The notes under the pieces were generated by a model, which did not search any database, had not been told where the DNA came from, and was given only the letters and a program-made list of their open reading frames with translations. A program made the position numbers and the translations under genes. Positions 1 to 10,966 of a DNA stretch of 64,000 nucleotides are shown here, in pieces. The stretch lies in the NCBI GenBank assembly GCA_009760855.2, contig WPIO01000018.1:4838501-4902500 (forward strand), written 5' to 3'. The stretch's first letter is position 1. The number at the start of each line of letters is the position of its first letter. The stretch comes from Cristatella mucedo. Lineage: Eukaryota > Bryozoa > Phylactolaemata > Cristatellidae.

Positions 1-480
1 TTAAGTTTAATTAGCCAACTTTAAAAATGTAATTTCTTTCAAGGTCAATCGTTACACCCGTAACATTCAGAGTTATTATTAATTTAATTGTAATAGGATT
101 TTGTATCACTATTCCTGTGTTAAAGCAGTTGCATTATTAATCCATGACAAAACTGTACATACTATTTTTGCTACTACCACATCATCCGCACAATGCAATA
201 GTTGTTTCTTCTTGGTATTATAGTAGTTGACATGGAAGACAGAAGTCAGTTAAATAATAGATAAAAATTTTATAGCTATGCACTTTTGTCATGAGCGCAT
301 TAACAATAATGCTAAAAATATATTTGCATTGCGCCCTCAGAGAACTGAATCTCTTCCAAGGTTTCTTTGCTGATGCTGTGTAGAAAGCATTACCAACCGA
401 TTGGTGGCAACATAGGCAAGCAGCAGGCACAGTGTAAGCAGGTATATGCACACGAACGACGAATCACAAACGACTGCTTA
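1..480. other. AT-rich unique sequence, nothing recognised
   Basis: No convincing exon, repeat family or RNA gene was seen. Short open frames here have no recognisable motif. Confidence 0.4.
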
Positions 481-653
481 ATGCTGTGATAAGCAGATGT
501 GTTTTTGTCGTGGTTGCTTGCATTGTTTGCGGCCTTTGTCATACGAGCTTTTGCTCCCACGTCGTTATGCCGGAGTTTTCCTCAGAGCACTGCTACCGTC
601 ATACCGGCTGTCGGTTCGCATACGGTAGCCAGCAGACTCCGTCTCATGCGGCG

Positions 654-703
654 AAGAGAGGAGAGAGAGAGAGAGAGAGGAGAGAGAGACAGACAGAGAG
701 AGA
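654..703. repeat. (GA)n microsatellite
   Basis: Imperfect GA/GACA run directly upstream of a short LINE-like remnant and a SINE. Confidence 0.9.
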
Positions 704-779
704 CCTAAGCTTTACCCAGCAGCTGCAACGACTGTTAAACTGAATGCCTGCCTTGACGACATTTCATCCTAGATGTCGG

Positions 780-925
780 CCACCCTGGTTTGGCCCAGGG
801 ATCATGTGCTCGCCAGCTAACGACCAATGTCGTGGGCTCGAGCAAGCAGAACTCGTGAAGCATCAGAATTGAGATTATGTTCTCTTAGGGCGCTATGCAG
901 ATAAATAATATATGTTTTGTATTGA
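780..925 (+). mobile_element. tRNA-like SINE family A, decayed
   Basis: A box-A-like stretch (TGGCCCAGGG) is followed by a box-B-like stretch (GTCGTGGGCTCGAGC). The 3' part (AGATTATGTTCTCTTAGGGCGCTATGC in form) is the L2-type tail that ends every family-A copy in this window. The copy is diverged. Confidence 0.6.
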
Positions 926-992
926 GAGAAGCGACGATAAAACCGAACTCACAGGAAATCTCAAGCATGCGGCTGGACTAGCAGATCTTGCT

Positions 993-1290
993 CTAATAAT
1001 AATAATAATAATAATGCACTTGATAAATCGCCCTCAGAGAACTTGATCTCTTTCTAGGCGCTTTACATTTGCTGCAAAGGGAAGCTCGATTGAATGGTGA
1101 GTGATATCATGCTTGATAAACAACATGAATAAAATGGTTAGGGGTGACATGCACAGGGTCAGCATGCAAATGTGGTTAGTGGCAGCATGCACAGTGTCAG
1201 CACGCATAAGCTCATGAAGGACGAATCACAGAGACCCACTAAATGCTGTCTTAAATAGGTGTGTTTTTAGGATTGTTTTGCTAGAGGACT
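993..1290 (-). mobile_element. L2-like LINE 3' end fragment
   Basis: The element reads on the minus strand. It starts with a TAA-repeat tail at 993-1015, then the 3' tail word GCCCTCAGAGAAC...CTAGGCGCTTTACA, then the 3' UTR seen in about 20 other places (for example at 5290, 9228 and 20033). No protein-coding part remains. Confidence 0.8.
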
Positions 1291-1299
1291 GTTGACCGG

Positions 1300-1860
1300 A
1301 GAAGCTTTAGCTCTGCACGCACGCACTCTGTGGAGGTCATTTCCTGCTATTTATTTGCTATTATATTTATTTCCTCCACTGCTATTTACATGCTACTCAT
1401 GCTACTTCATCGGCCCTCCTGACTGAGCTAGGAAGCTAAAATTCTACCCGCTCTCACACAGCATGAATTCAGCTCCCGTAAATGGTACTTCGTGTTCTTA
1501 GGAGCGCCAATATACTTACCCTTTCAGCAAAATGCAGAGTCTAGAATGAGAGCTGTCGGAGCTGATTCTACCCTAATGAGAGGCTGCGACAATAATCTGC
1601 AAAGTATAGGGTGTTTGATCGCCGAAGACTTGTTTGCCTTGCGGTAAACCTCGGCTCTTAATCGCAAGCCTTGACCTTGACGGGTAAGGTTTGGCTGCGA
1701 GCAATGCCCTGTCGCCATTCATTTCTTTCTAGCAGCTCATCCGTAGAAGGTCAAGGTGACTGGGCGGAGAAAGTAGCTAAAGAAGCTCGCGCTTGAGGCA
1801 ACAAACAACAAAACTGCGACACGCGGCGCTGGCATCTCCACTATAAACGTCACAGAATTA
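1300..1860. other. Unique sequence, nothing recognised
   Basis: A 64-codon minus-strand open frame at 1524-1718 has no recognisable motif. I see no support for a gene. Confidence 0.3.
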
Positions 1861-2290
1861 CGGCTTCGATTCCAACTTATATAGAATGGCGTTCCAGGTT
1901 TACCCACCAAATTTCATACGGTTTCGCGCGCACGTTATCATGCTGTGACTCAAATGGCCCGGGCCAGCCAGCCTACCTACATATTTGAACTGCGATACGC
2001 GTGCCATTTCCAAAAAAACCTTCGCGAAACAGCGGTCTTAATTCAAAATTATAGGGAACTGTGTTTCAGGTTTACTAACCAAATTTGATGCGTTTACGCT
2101 TGTGTTTTCTTATGCTAGAGCCTCCGATGGCCCGGCCCAGATATCAGCCCTGAATATTCGAACAGCGATACAGCCATGTTCGCGAAACTGGGTTGATTCC
2201 AATTTAAACGAACAGTGTGCCTGCCAAGTTTAGCCACTAAACTCATGCGATGGCGCTTGCGTGTTCTCACGATAAGCCGAGGCTTATGAG
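1860..2290. repeat. Diverged ~155-172 bp tandem repeat, three units
   Basis: Three successive blocks begin near 1870, 2042 and 2197 with TTCCAACTT/TTCAAAATT/TTCCAATTT. Each continues with a CAGGTTTAC..CCAAATTT-like stretch, and the first two end with a GAACTGCGATAC-like stretch and a CTTCGCGAAAC-like stretch. Identity is moderate and units are not equal in length. The array ends about 60 bp before a TATA-type promoter, an arrangement typical of promoter subrepeats in a retroelement LTR or UTR, but no LTR partner was found. Confidence 0.6.
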
Positions 2291-2339
2291 CAGCGCTATT
2301 TCTGATTGCACACGAGCGAGGTTATTATGACTTACGACC

Positions 2340-2400
2340 TGGCCACTATATAAGGCATGGGCCTGACCGCAATCACTCTCTTGGAGTAACCGTCTGCCCG
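2340..2400 (+). promoter_or_regulatory. TATA-type core promoter candidate
   Basis: TATATAAGG at 2347-2355 lies 28 bp upstream of the A of an initiator-like TCACTC at 2373-2378, which is canonical RNA polymerase II spacing. No downstream coding exon was recognised. It could belong to an LTR or another retroelement whose body is missing. Confidence 0.35.
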
Positions 2401-2499
2401 TCAGCGAGTCCTACTACTGAGCGTGAGCTACTGTGAACCTGTGTGCGATTCAGTTGGAAATCATCTGATTTATTAGCTGTAACATATAGGTCATTGTTC

Positions 2500-3250
2500 G
2501 CGTGTTTTGTTACTTCGGCGCTGTTTTTAGCGCTGCTCGCATAGCGGCGAGCGCTGCGTCGTTATCATTTGCGTTTTGTGAGCATCCGGTCTGTGTACAT
2601 TGCACGCGCGGCGCTGCTTCCCGAGCGAGCGAGTGAGCGATCATGCTGCCTCTTACCAGCTGACAAAACCAAGCAAACAGTTTTTATATCTTTTTAGCTA
2701 CTAGTCAGTGACAACCGGCGGATGCAGGCTGTGCTACGTGTTCTCGGTTTATTATATTAATATAATGCAACAATTATCTTTTCCTCACAAGCGCAGCGAG
2801 GGAAACGGCTGCAGAAATTACTACGCCATCGCAAACTTGATACATTTTTGTTGTTGATTAGTCGGCAACGGCTCTGGTGCTATTGTCACGAAGGCCATGA
2901 AGTGCACGGTTCGTCCTGAAGTCAAATCAACATGCGATTAGCTATTCCAAAGACTCGGGCTCGGGAAAATACACACCACTCAGCCGAATTGCGCCGGCTC
3001 ACTGTAGAATATTGGCCAACAGCAACTAATTCGAGAAAGTGGCGTACATGAGCCGTGTTCTTGAGCAATCGCAGTCTGCTATTGAAGAGCACGAAGAGCT
3101 TCTATCATTTGACAAATTATTAGCAACCTTGAGCAATGGATATTCACGAAGAAATGCCTATGATAATAGCGAGTCTTCCGCGTCGCATCCTACAGGGAGC
3201 TTAATCTCGATTCAGGCGCTTTATTGCTCGCCGCACGAGAAGCAGCAACC
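2500..3250. other. Unique sequence, no gene recognised
   Basis: An 87-codon plus-strand open frame at 3039-3302 runs into the minisatellite. Its first half (many Glu, Leu and Ser) has no family I recognise. Confidence 0.3.
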
Positions 3251-3253
3251 AAC

Positions 3254-3497
3254 GATCAACGAAAACCAAATATCAACCAAAAGATCTACCAGCGATCAAT
3301 AAAAACCAACGGTCAACCAAAAGATCAACCAACGATCAACCAAAAGATCAACCAACGATCAACCAAAAGATCAACCAGCGATCAATGAAAACCAACGATC
3401 AACCAAAAGATAAACCAACGATCAACCAAAAGATCAACCAGCGATCAATGAAAACCAACGATCAACCAAAAGATAAGCCAACGATCAACGAAAAGCG
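3254..3497. repeat. GATCAACC-type minisatellite
   Basis: Short units of the form AACCAACGATC / AACCAAAAGATC alternate, with a variant containing AATGAAAACC. They form higher-order blocks of roughly 60-70 bp. Confidence 0.85.
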
Positions 3498-3659
3498 AGG
3501 CACTCAGCTGAGGGAAGTTGCCTGCAATCATAACGTTGCAATCATAAGTTGCTCGCAATCATAACGCGAGGCAAGCATTCGAAAGCGTACAAACGACTCG
3601 TGGCTGCTCGTTTTTTTGGACCTCCGGTTAGTAATATCCAATTAATCATGCGTATCTAG

Positions 3660-5220
3660 TAGTAATAATAATAATAGTAATAGTACATTCGATATAGCGC
3701 CCTCAGAGAACTCAATCTCTTTCTAGGCGCTTTACATTTGCTGCAAAGGAAGGTTGGCAAAGTCCGCAGTACAAAAGGCTTGACCACATAAGAAGGCATG
3801 ACGCCACTGCCCCTAGCCAGGGACAGTACACAGTTTTATTAGGCACAGCCACGCAGTAAAGCAAACCGCTCGAGAATGTAATGTATCTCCGTCAGTAACT
3901 CCACAAAGTCATTAAGACCATGTGGGTGTTACGCAGGAGAGTTTTGTATAGCGCACTCACAGCCTAAGCGGCTTTCGGTACGCATTCGGTACCCAACAGA
4001 CTTCGTCTCACGCAACAAAGAGAAAGTGGGAAGCATAGCAGAGTCAGGAGAGCAGTTGAGGTTGTGAGTAGCAGCATAGAAGTAGCAGTTCAGGACCGCT
4101 GAAAAAGATGTGCCATAGTCGGCAGTTGGAGAGTAGATGTCGTTGCGTAAGAATTGTGGAAGCGAGTTCCACAGTCTAGGACCTGCAGAGCTAAAGCTTC
4201 TGTTGCCAACTGTCTTTAAGCGGAGGAATGGGACAGCTAATTTATTGTCCACACAGGGCCTGAGGGCGTGAACAGGCTGAAACTGATGCAGCAGTTCAGC
4301 TAGGTACGAAGGAGCCAAGCCGTGGCGGGCCTTGTGGGTCAGCGTAAGAACTTTGCTCTGTATCCTTTGCTCAACCGGCAACCATCCTAGCTCTTTCAGC
4401 AAAGGAGACACGTGCTCAAACCGCTGGGGCTTGAAGACCAGCCTTGCAGCCATATTCATAGTCCGCTGTAGTGGCATAATAGCTTTCTTTGGTAGCCCAG
4501 CCAAAAGTGAATTACAATAATCAAGCCGAGACAGAACTAAAAGAGCTAGTTAAATTTTTTACAAGCCACTGTGGGAGACAGCTTCTCATCTTGGATAGGG
4601 ATCGGATGTGATGGCTAGCTGTAGAGGCAGTCTTCTGAATGAAGCTTTCGAAATTGAGGCAGCTGTCGAACACGACACCTAGATTACGAGCACGCGGTGA
4701 AGGTCGCACAATAGCATCACCTATTAGAACAGCAAAGCCTTTTAATCCAGCCACACGCTTTGTGTGTCCTATGAGCAGCAGTTCGATTTTATCGTCATTT
4801 AATTTCAGGAAGTTTTCCGACATCCAGGATCGAATATCGGCAAGGCAAGCATTCAGTTTCTCAGTTGCTGCAGCAGATTCCGACGGTTTCAATGACAAAT
4901 ACAACTGAGTATCGTCAGCATAGAAGTGATATCCTATTCCATGGGCCTTAATCACTTTTCCCAGAGGTTGCCTATAAATGGAGAACAGCAAGGGACCAAG
5001 TACAGACCCTTGAGGGACTCCACAGGTGACCCTTCTCATGTCTGAGACCTGACCCCCACACGACACGGATTGAACACGATCAGACAAGTATGATTTAAAC
5101 CACGCCAGTGCTTCGTCTGCCAGACCGATCGTTGTTCTCAGTCGTTCAAGCAGAACTTCGTGATCAATGGTGTCGAAGACAGCAGCACGAGCCACGTGGT
5201 TGGAACGGGTGCGAGGCTCT
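3660..5220 (-). mobile_element. L2-like LINE, 5'-truncated, reverse transcriptase half
   Basis: Read on the minus strand. The 3' end is a TAA/TAG repeat (3661-3685) and the L2-type tail. The reverse transcriptase is in two frames. 5195-4521 carries FDTIDHEVLLERL, the VPQGSVLGPLLF motif, the active site FYADDTQLYL, and the LNDDKIELLLIG thumb region. 4504-3929 carries the C-terminal stretch ending in RLWNSLPQF. A single-base frameshift near 4548 separates them, inside what should read SRLDYCNSLLAGLP. It is truncated before the fingers and has no endonuclease, so it is a dead copy. Confidence 0.92.
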
Positions 5221-5287
5221 CAGCTTCTTTTTAATTGCTGTCAATTCAGGAGACGACGATGTCGGTCGGTAGCTCCAACGTTTGGAA

Positions 5288-6300
5288 GTTTAATAATAAT
5301 AATAATAATAATTCACTTGATAAAGCGCCCTCAGAGAACTCAATCTCTCTCTAGGCGCTTTACATTTGCTGTAAAATGAAATGCAATTGAATGGTAAGTA
5401 AAATCGTGCTTGAAAAACAAACGAGATGAATAATATGGTTAGGGGTGACATGCACAGGGTCAGCATGCAAATGTGGTTAGTGGCAGCATGCACAGTGTCA
5501 GCACGCATAAGCACATCAAAGACGAATCGCAGGGACCCACTAAATGCTGTCCTAAATAGGTGTGTTTTTAGGTTCCTTTTAAATGTGGTCAGGTCAGGGG
5601 ATGTTTTGACGCAGGTCGGGAGGGAGTTCCAGGCTTTGGGAGCATATGAACTAAATGCACGGTCTTCAAAGGAGTTTAGTTACAGAAAGCACGGTCTCCG
5701 GGGGATTAGAAGGAATAAAGAGGCGCAGTGAGCAATTGACTGCAGGCAGACGAGCGGGTAGTGCGACGTCGCACGAGCGAAAGGAGGCAAAACTTGACTG
5801 CGGACCTGATGCGCTCGTCTAGTGACGTGTCGTTTTGGCAGAGGACGCCCAGATTCGCGGAGGCGGAGGCTACACGAGATATGCCGGTAGAGCCGATTTA
5901 GAGAGCCGGGCTATCCAGTTTCCGAGTAACGCGCGGTTTACTCATAATTAGTAAGTCGGCAATGTCGTCATTCGATTTCGGAAGCTTTGCTGCCATCCAA
6001 GTGCGAACGTCACCGATGGATCATGCAACGCTTGGGAGCCGCTGAATGAGCTCAGCACGAGAGCGAGTCGAGGCCGCGAAGCGTCGTCTGAACACAAATT
6101 AAAGCCTCGATTGTGTTTGGCGATTACGTCGACAGGACGGAGTGCATAAACTGACATAGTGAATGGACCTAAAACGGATCCGTGTAGCACTGCATGCGTC
6201 AAAGGTTCGCTGGATGACATCATTTTACAGCGACACTGGTGAGCAAACTGCTCAAGTCGTGGCAAGTGGCTCCCGCTCGTCAGAAAGAGCTGCAAACCAA
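5288..6300 (-). mobile_element. L2-like LINE, decayed, abutting the previous copy
   Basis: A TAA tail at 5288-5312 and the L2-type 3' tail start a second minus-oriented element. Farther in (6150-6060) a degenerate reverse transcriptase reads GSVLGPFTMSVYALRPVDVI and NLCSDDA, where the usual active site is FYADD: the Tyr and Ala are changed to Cys and Ser. Part of the thumb region is deleted. Confidence 0.8.
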
Positions 6301-6430
6301 TTACAATCGACGCGCTGTTACCCTGAAGTCTTGCAAAATAGCCCCGCAAATCAAGCGGCTCCCTACCTGAGCAGACGCTCCAGCTTTGCGGCTGTACTGC
6401 GATTCATTTTCTCGAAGAAGTCCCGTCCCA

Positions 6431-6431
6431 A

Positions 6432-6506
<75 letters not shown>
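6431..6506. repeat. Compound (AT)n(GA)n microsatellite
   Basis: An (AT)n run to 6466 passes directly into (GA)20. Confidence 0.95.
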
Positions 6507-6508
<2 letters not shown>

Positions 6509-6837
6509 CCCATCACGTTTTCTGTATTTTCCGAATATTGTATCCTTGGCAACGACGCTCGAGCTTAGCGAAGGGTGGCGGTGAAAATTTGCTCACTCGG
6601 AGTTGGGAGCTCATTTCCCATTTCCCTCCTGAACTTTTCAAGATGGTGGGCATCGAGGATTTGAACTTTGAGGGAATACACACCTTCCACCTTCCAGCTC
6701 ATCTTCCAGACTCGGCGCTCTACTTTTCCCCAACCAATGAGCGGTTTTATACAAAAAGCCTCGAGACAGCCCCCCTCCGCTAGACGTCGTTAGCGCCTGA
6801 ACAGTCTCCGGCTGATAGGCCTAACAGCTGATGCCTG

Positions 6838-6980
6838 CTGGCTTGGCCCAGTGGCAGGGGAGCTCTCGACCTGACCTCGAGGTCTGGACGAGGTCGTGCG
6901 CTCGCTCGAGCCGCGTCGCGGCATAAGGGAAGCGCCTGACTAGAGATTAGGCGTTCTCTTAGGGCGCTATGCAGATCTAT

Positions 6981-7016
<36 letters not shown>
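6838..7016 (+). mobile_element. tRNA-like SINE family A with (AT)n tail
   Basis: Box A-like TGGCCCAGTGG and box B-like GGTCGTGCGCTCGCTCG are followed by the L2-type tail AAGCGCCTGACTAGAGATTA. The copy ends in an (AT)n run at 6976-7016. Confidence 0.75.
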
Positions 7017-7019
<3 letters not shown>

Positions 7020-7050
7020 CATTAATTTTTTTTAACTAGTAATATATAGA

Positions 7051-7590
7051 TTAGCCGGCGGTGCGGTGCCGTGCCATGGCGGCGTCGCGGGCGCTACCCG
7101 GGCCTCCCGGCTCAAGAACAGGGACCGCGAGGCTTCCGAGCCGGTAATGGCGTCGGAGGCGCCAGTGCCGCCTTAATGCCTTCCTCTCCGCGCAAGGGAT
7201 GCCGAGTTCGGCCAGGCAAGCTTCATCGTTTGGCCACCAGCTGCCGGGAGCCCCGACCACGAAGGGCCTCACCACTGCCGACCGGTAGGTAGCCAGCGGT
7301 CGGGAAAGACCGGGGGCAATGGCTGCATATTTATCGGTCTTGTTGCGGGCCGCCACATTAAGAGCGCCATCGCAGCCGTCGAACGACGCCATCACGTTCG
7401 CAATTATCACATAGGTGCCGTCGTCGATGACCAGGCCCGGCTTGAGAGCCAGACCACCGGTGAGAGGCGGGAGAGCGCGGCCTGCCGACATGCAGTTGAG
7501 CTCGGTGGCCGGAAGAGCTCCGATTAGGCCGCCCAGAACCATGTTGTGTCGGGCCGCAATTGCGTGTATATATGACTATGCTTGCCATCG
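7051..7590 (-). mobile_element. R2/NeSL-type LINE C-terminal endonuclease fragment, probably inactive
   Basis: The minus-strand frame (163 codons from an internal Met, open a little further upstream) contains KPGLVIDDGTYVIIANV, then NVAARNKTDKYAAIAPGLSR, then RPFVVGAPGSWWPNDEACL. This order resembles the C-terminal restriction-like (PD-D/E-x-K) endonuclease region of R2/NeSL-type non-LTR elements. There the matching positions read roughly KPD-[LI] ... IID-V ... KYAPLA ... VVGALGSW. Two catalytic acidic positions appear changed here (Asp to Gly in KPG, Asp to Asn in IAN). If the alignment is right, this copy cannot cut DNA. No reverse transcriptase of this type is adjacent. Assigned by motif memory, without a search. 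Confidence 0.6.
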
Positions 7591-7609
7591 AGTTAAGCAG
7601 AGGACTCCC

Positions 7610-8060
7610 ACAGCAGAGTGCGTACTCGCGCGAATTTGACCGAGGAGAAGGTTGCATGCCGGGGGGGGGGCGTCACCCTGCGAAGCTGCGCGGCGGCGAA
7701 TTGCGATTGCCTGACACGCGTGCACCGGACGAACGCGAGACGGCGAGCGCGCGCGCGGCACGCGAGGAGAGGCTGGAAGTTCGCCGCCGGCGCGCTTCCG
7801 GTCGCCGAAGCCCGCCGATCTGAGTCGGAACGCAAAGCGACTCGGGTGCCGCGCCCACCCGCCGCCGTCCCCCCCCCCAGCGCCGATGCGCCGAGACCGA
7901 GCGTTCGGGCACGCGTGCACGCTTGGTGCGCTCCTCCAAGGCCTCTGGCCGAAACTGGCCAACTTGTAGTAGTAGCCGCGGTCTGCAGCCGAGGACTGGC
8001 CGACCGACGCCGGTAGCCGCCCGGTCGCGCGCTCGCGAGGTACAGCGAGGCACCCCATTT
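7610..8060. promoter_or_regulatory. CpG-rich block
   Basis: Dense CpG with G/C homopolymers. Several overlapping open frames run on both strands, as expected from GC-rich sequence without stops, and none has a protein motif. It could be a promoter/first exon or part of an element. Confidence 0.35.
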
Positions 8061-8261
8061 CTTTCTTTGGTTTTTTCTTTCTAGCCAAACCACTATCGAT
8101 AGGATCTCAAGCTGCGTTTACGCTATCGACTTTCGTCCTAAGCTGGTACCGATCTGAGACTCACTTCCCTCCTGGCTCGACTACCACGTGACCACCAGTC
8201 ACAGCATTTTGACAGGAGAAGCCGAGTCGGCGGCAGAAGGAGCAGCCGTTTTATAGTTTGG

Positions 8262-8315
8262 CTCCTAGCTGGACCAGCAGACCAATTTAAACGCGCGTGC
8301 CTGATTTAACAGGCT

Positions 8316-8402
<87 letters not shown>

Positions 8403-8545
8403 CAGCAGCAGAGCCTTTACGACTACGACCACCGCTTGCAGAAGCAATGCAGGATCGCCCGCCGCAGGATTCGAACCTGCGACCTCGGGCCGAGGTCGTG
8501 AAAAGCAACCGATTTACTTAGCGTGCCATCACGTCACACCAAGCA
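8262..8545 (-). mobile_element. tRNA-like SINE family B split by an (AT)n expansion
   Basis: On the minus strand: box-A-like TGGCACGCTAAG, box B GGTTCGCAGGTTCGAATCCT at about 8464-8483, the GGCGATCCT...GCTTGCA body shared with the copy at 10219, then GTAAAGGCTCTGCTG. An (AT)42-like tract at 8317-8401 replaces the spot where other copies read CGCTATACAAAAA. The last bases, TAAGAGCCTGTTAAATCAGG, resemble the family end. Confidence 0.75.
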
Positions 8546-8559
8546 AAACACTGGGCTCA

Positions 8560-9225
8560 TCGCGTAAACCGCACAGCCAAAATAAAAAAGCCATCTTTTG
8601 ATTTCATAAACAGACTTACGCCATCTTCTATGTATAAATGGCTTAAGTCTCGGCTAAAACGCAAAAGCATCCCGTGTTCGGGGACTTGCTCTGAACGCCT
8701 AAATATAACCCGAGCCTTCGAATGTCAGCCAGTCTGTTTATTAAATCCACCTGAAAACCCGTAGCGGCGAACATTACTTAGCACTATGCACTTCCTCAAA
8801 AGACCTCTTTTTATTTTCCTATCATTTTTTTATTTATTATTCTTATTCTACTCTACAATGATGACTACAGCGGCGAACTGAACGTCTGCGGGAGACGGCT
8901 CGGCGTTTTTTCGGGGAAACCCTCTTTTATTCTAGCCTTCCACAATAGAGTAGTGCTGTGGGCGGGGCAAGCCAGCCATCAAATCACCAGTGTTAACAAC
9001 GTCGGTACGTCTAGGAGGAAAGTCGGCGTCGGTAAGGAGGAACGAGTTGATAGTGTAAGCGCAACATTTTTTTAGTGAAAGCCCTGGCAGCGGCTCGTGG
9101 GATGACGTGTACCACCATGAAACGCATTTGCTTGCCCGTGTCTGCTCGATCCCACAGTCCTAGACAATACTCGTTCAGCACCGGCTTAAGCGTCCTGCTC
9201 GTACATTCGTGGACTGCGTATCTCA
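8560..9225. other. Unique sequence, nothing recognised
   Basis: No exon, repeat or RNA gene is supported. Confidence 0.3.
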
Positions 9226-9227
9226 TT

Positions 9228-9545
9228 AAATAATAATAATAATGCACTTGATAAAGCGCCCTCGGAGAACTCAATCTCTTTCTAGGCGCTTTACATTTGC
9301 TGCAAAGGGAAATGCAATTGAATGGTGAGTAAAATCATGCTTGAAAAACAAACAAAATGAATGATATGGTTAAGGGTGACATGCACACGGTCAGCATGCA
9401 GGTGTGGTTAGTGGCAGCATGCACAGTGTCAGCACGCATAAGCACACCCAGGACGAATCGCAGGGACCCACTAAATGCTGTCCTAAATAGGCGTGTTTTT
9501 AAGTTCTTTCTTAATGCGGTCAAGTCATGTGATGGGGATGATGAA
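9228..9545 (-). mobile_element. L2-like LINE 3' end fragment
   Basis: Minus orientation: TAA tail, L2-type 3' tail and 3' UTR through the TAAATGCTGTCC word. A short sequence around 9590-9630 repeats words of 9165-9190 (AATACTCGTTCAGCACCGGC), a local duplication straddling the insertion. Confidence 0.85.
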
Positions 9546-9704
9546 TGTCAGGGGATGTGTTTTCAAGTTCCTTTTATTCGCTGACTTTCTATTCGACAAT
9601 ACTCGTTCAGCACCGGCTTAAGCGTCCTGCTCGTATCTCTCATTTATTCGCTGACTTTCTATTCGATGCGCTCACGGCTCCTCCGTGCGACCATCTTGTA
9701 CGCT

Positions 9705-9812
9705 GTGACTAATAGTAATAGTAATCATAGTACATTTGATCTAGCTCCCTCAGAACGCAATCTCTTTCTAGGCACTGTACATGTGCTGCAAAGGAAGCAC
9801 GATCGAATGGTT
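9705..9812 (-). mobile_element. L2-like LINE tail remnant
   Basis: TAG/TAA repeat, then a shortened L2-type tail in minus orientation, ending where a plus-oriented LINE begins. Confidence 0.7.
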
Positions 9813-9814
9813 AA

Positions 9815-10218
9815 ACTGCATCCAAACAGACTAGAGTCGGAATGGCAGTGAACTTTCTTAAATTGAAGGATGATAAAACAAACTTACTAGTGATTGGCAA
9901 ACCGAATGCGATTCGGAAATTGTAAAAGGTTAACGCTCGCAATACGCTCTGCGAGCATGTGTCCTGTTGAATCCGCCCAAAATCCGGCTGTCCTATTTCA
10001 AAGTGACGTTTCATTAGACGACCCCATCATCTCCGCAGTCAAGTCTGCCTACTTTCAGCAACAAAACATTGCTAAAAGTCGGCCTTGTTAAGACAGGGAT
10101 ACCAAATCGAAATTAGTTCCTGCATTTGTGACATCCCGTCTCGACTTCTGTTACTCACTGCTTGCTGGTCTCCTGGCCTGCGTAATTAGACACTACAGCT
10201 GGTGTAAAACTCTGCAGC
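9815..10218 (+). mobile_element. L2-like LINE, plus strand, first segment of a nested copy
   Basis: This is a decayed reverse transcriptase thumb region. The words LKLKDDKTNLLVIG, SVKSAYFQQQNIAK and RLDFCYSLL can be read across frames. It breaks at CTGCAGCT, exactly where the related LINE at 16970 continues CTGCAGCTAGGCTTG. That continuation resumes at 10408 after a SINE. Confidence 0.85.
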
Positions 10219-10406
10219 TATGGTGATCCGTGATGGCACACTAGGTAAGGCGGTTGCTTTTCACGACCTCAGTCCCGAGATCGTGAGTTCGAATCCTGCG
10301 GTGGGCGATCCTTTATCACCACTGCAAGCGGTGGTGATAGCCGTAAAGGCTCTTCTGTCGCTATACAAAAAGAAGCTGTTTAATCAGCTAGGATGTATTT
10401 ATTTAT
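10219..10406 (+). mobile_element. tRNA-like SINE family B inserted into the LINE
   Basis: Box A-like TGGCACACTAGG and box B GTGAGTTCGAATCCT are followed by GGGCGATCCTTTATCACC, a CTGCAAGCGGTGG stem and the family-end words CGCTATACAAAAAGAAGC and AATCAGCTAGGA, plus a TTTA-rich tail. AGCTA occurs at both junctions, consistent with a short target duplication. The box B element looks intact. Confidence 0.85.
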
Positions 10407-10763
10407 TTTAGCTAGGCTTGTCTGTCGTGAGCTTCGCAGTTGCCACAGCCCATCAGTTCTCTCCGACCTGCACTGGCTTTCAGTCAAGCAACGCATCGAC
10501 TTCAAGGTTCTGTCGCTTACTTTTAGGTTTCTTCATTCTTTGGTTTCAGCTTGACCGGACCTACATGCTGCCCCACCAGGCTAAGCATAGTACCACCAGC
10601 TTTTCGGAATCTAATTGTTTACCTATACATCGTACAAACCTCAAATCCTTTGGAGACCTTGCCTTTAGTCAGTATGCTCCCAAAACCTGGAACTCACTCT
10701 GACCCCTCATTCACGACATCCCCTGACTTGACCATATGTAAAAAGAAACTAAAAATGCGTCTA

Positions 10764-10819
<56 letters not shown>

Positions 10820-10958
10820 TTTATAGCAGCATCTACTGGGTCCACATGATTTGTCTCTAATATACTTATGAGTGCTGACACTGCTCATACTGTCACTAAC
10901 CATATTTGCAGGCTGACCCTGTGCATGTCACCCCTAACCTTATTATGTTGTTGTCATT
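10407..10958 (+). mobile_element. L2-like LINE, plus strand, second segment of the nested copy
   Basis: Continues the C-terminal region of the LINE (AGCTAGGCTTGTCTGTCGTG onward) into the 3' UTR word GCATGTCACCCCTAACC. It contains an (AT)n tract at 10765-10816. It is interrupted at GAGCATGC by the inverted-repeat element and resumes at 11943. Confidence 0.85.
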
Positions 10959-10966
10959 GAGCATGC
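10959..10966 (+). repeat. 8-bp target-site duplication, left copy
   Basis: GAGCATGC here and again at 11943-11950 flank the inverted-repeat element. The uninterrupted LINE family reads GAGCATGCTACCACTAACC at this place, as restored by removing the insert and one duplicate. Confidence 0.85.

Noticed and set aside
7576-8093. Three overlapping 126-170 codon minus-strand frames
   Set aside because: Arg/Ala/Pro-rich in all three frames, as in a CpG-rich block; none has a recognisable domain.
10219-10406. A functional tRNA gene
   Set aside because: Only box A/B-like words are present; no full cloverleaf with anticodon stem can be drawn, and the sequence continues as a SINE body shared with other copies.
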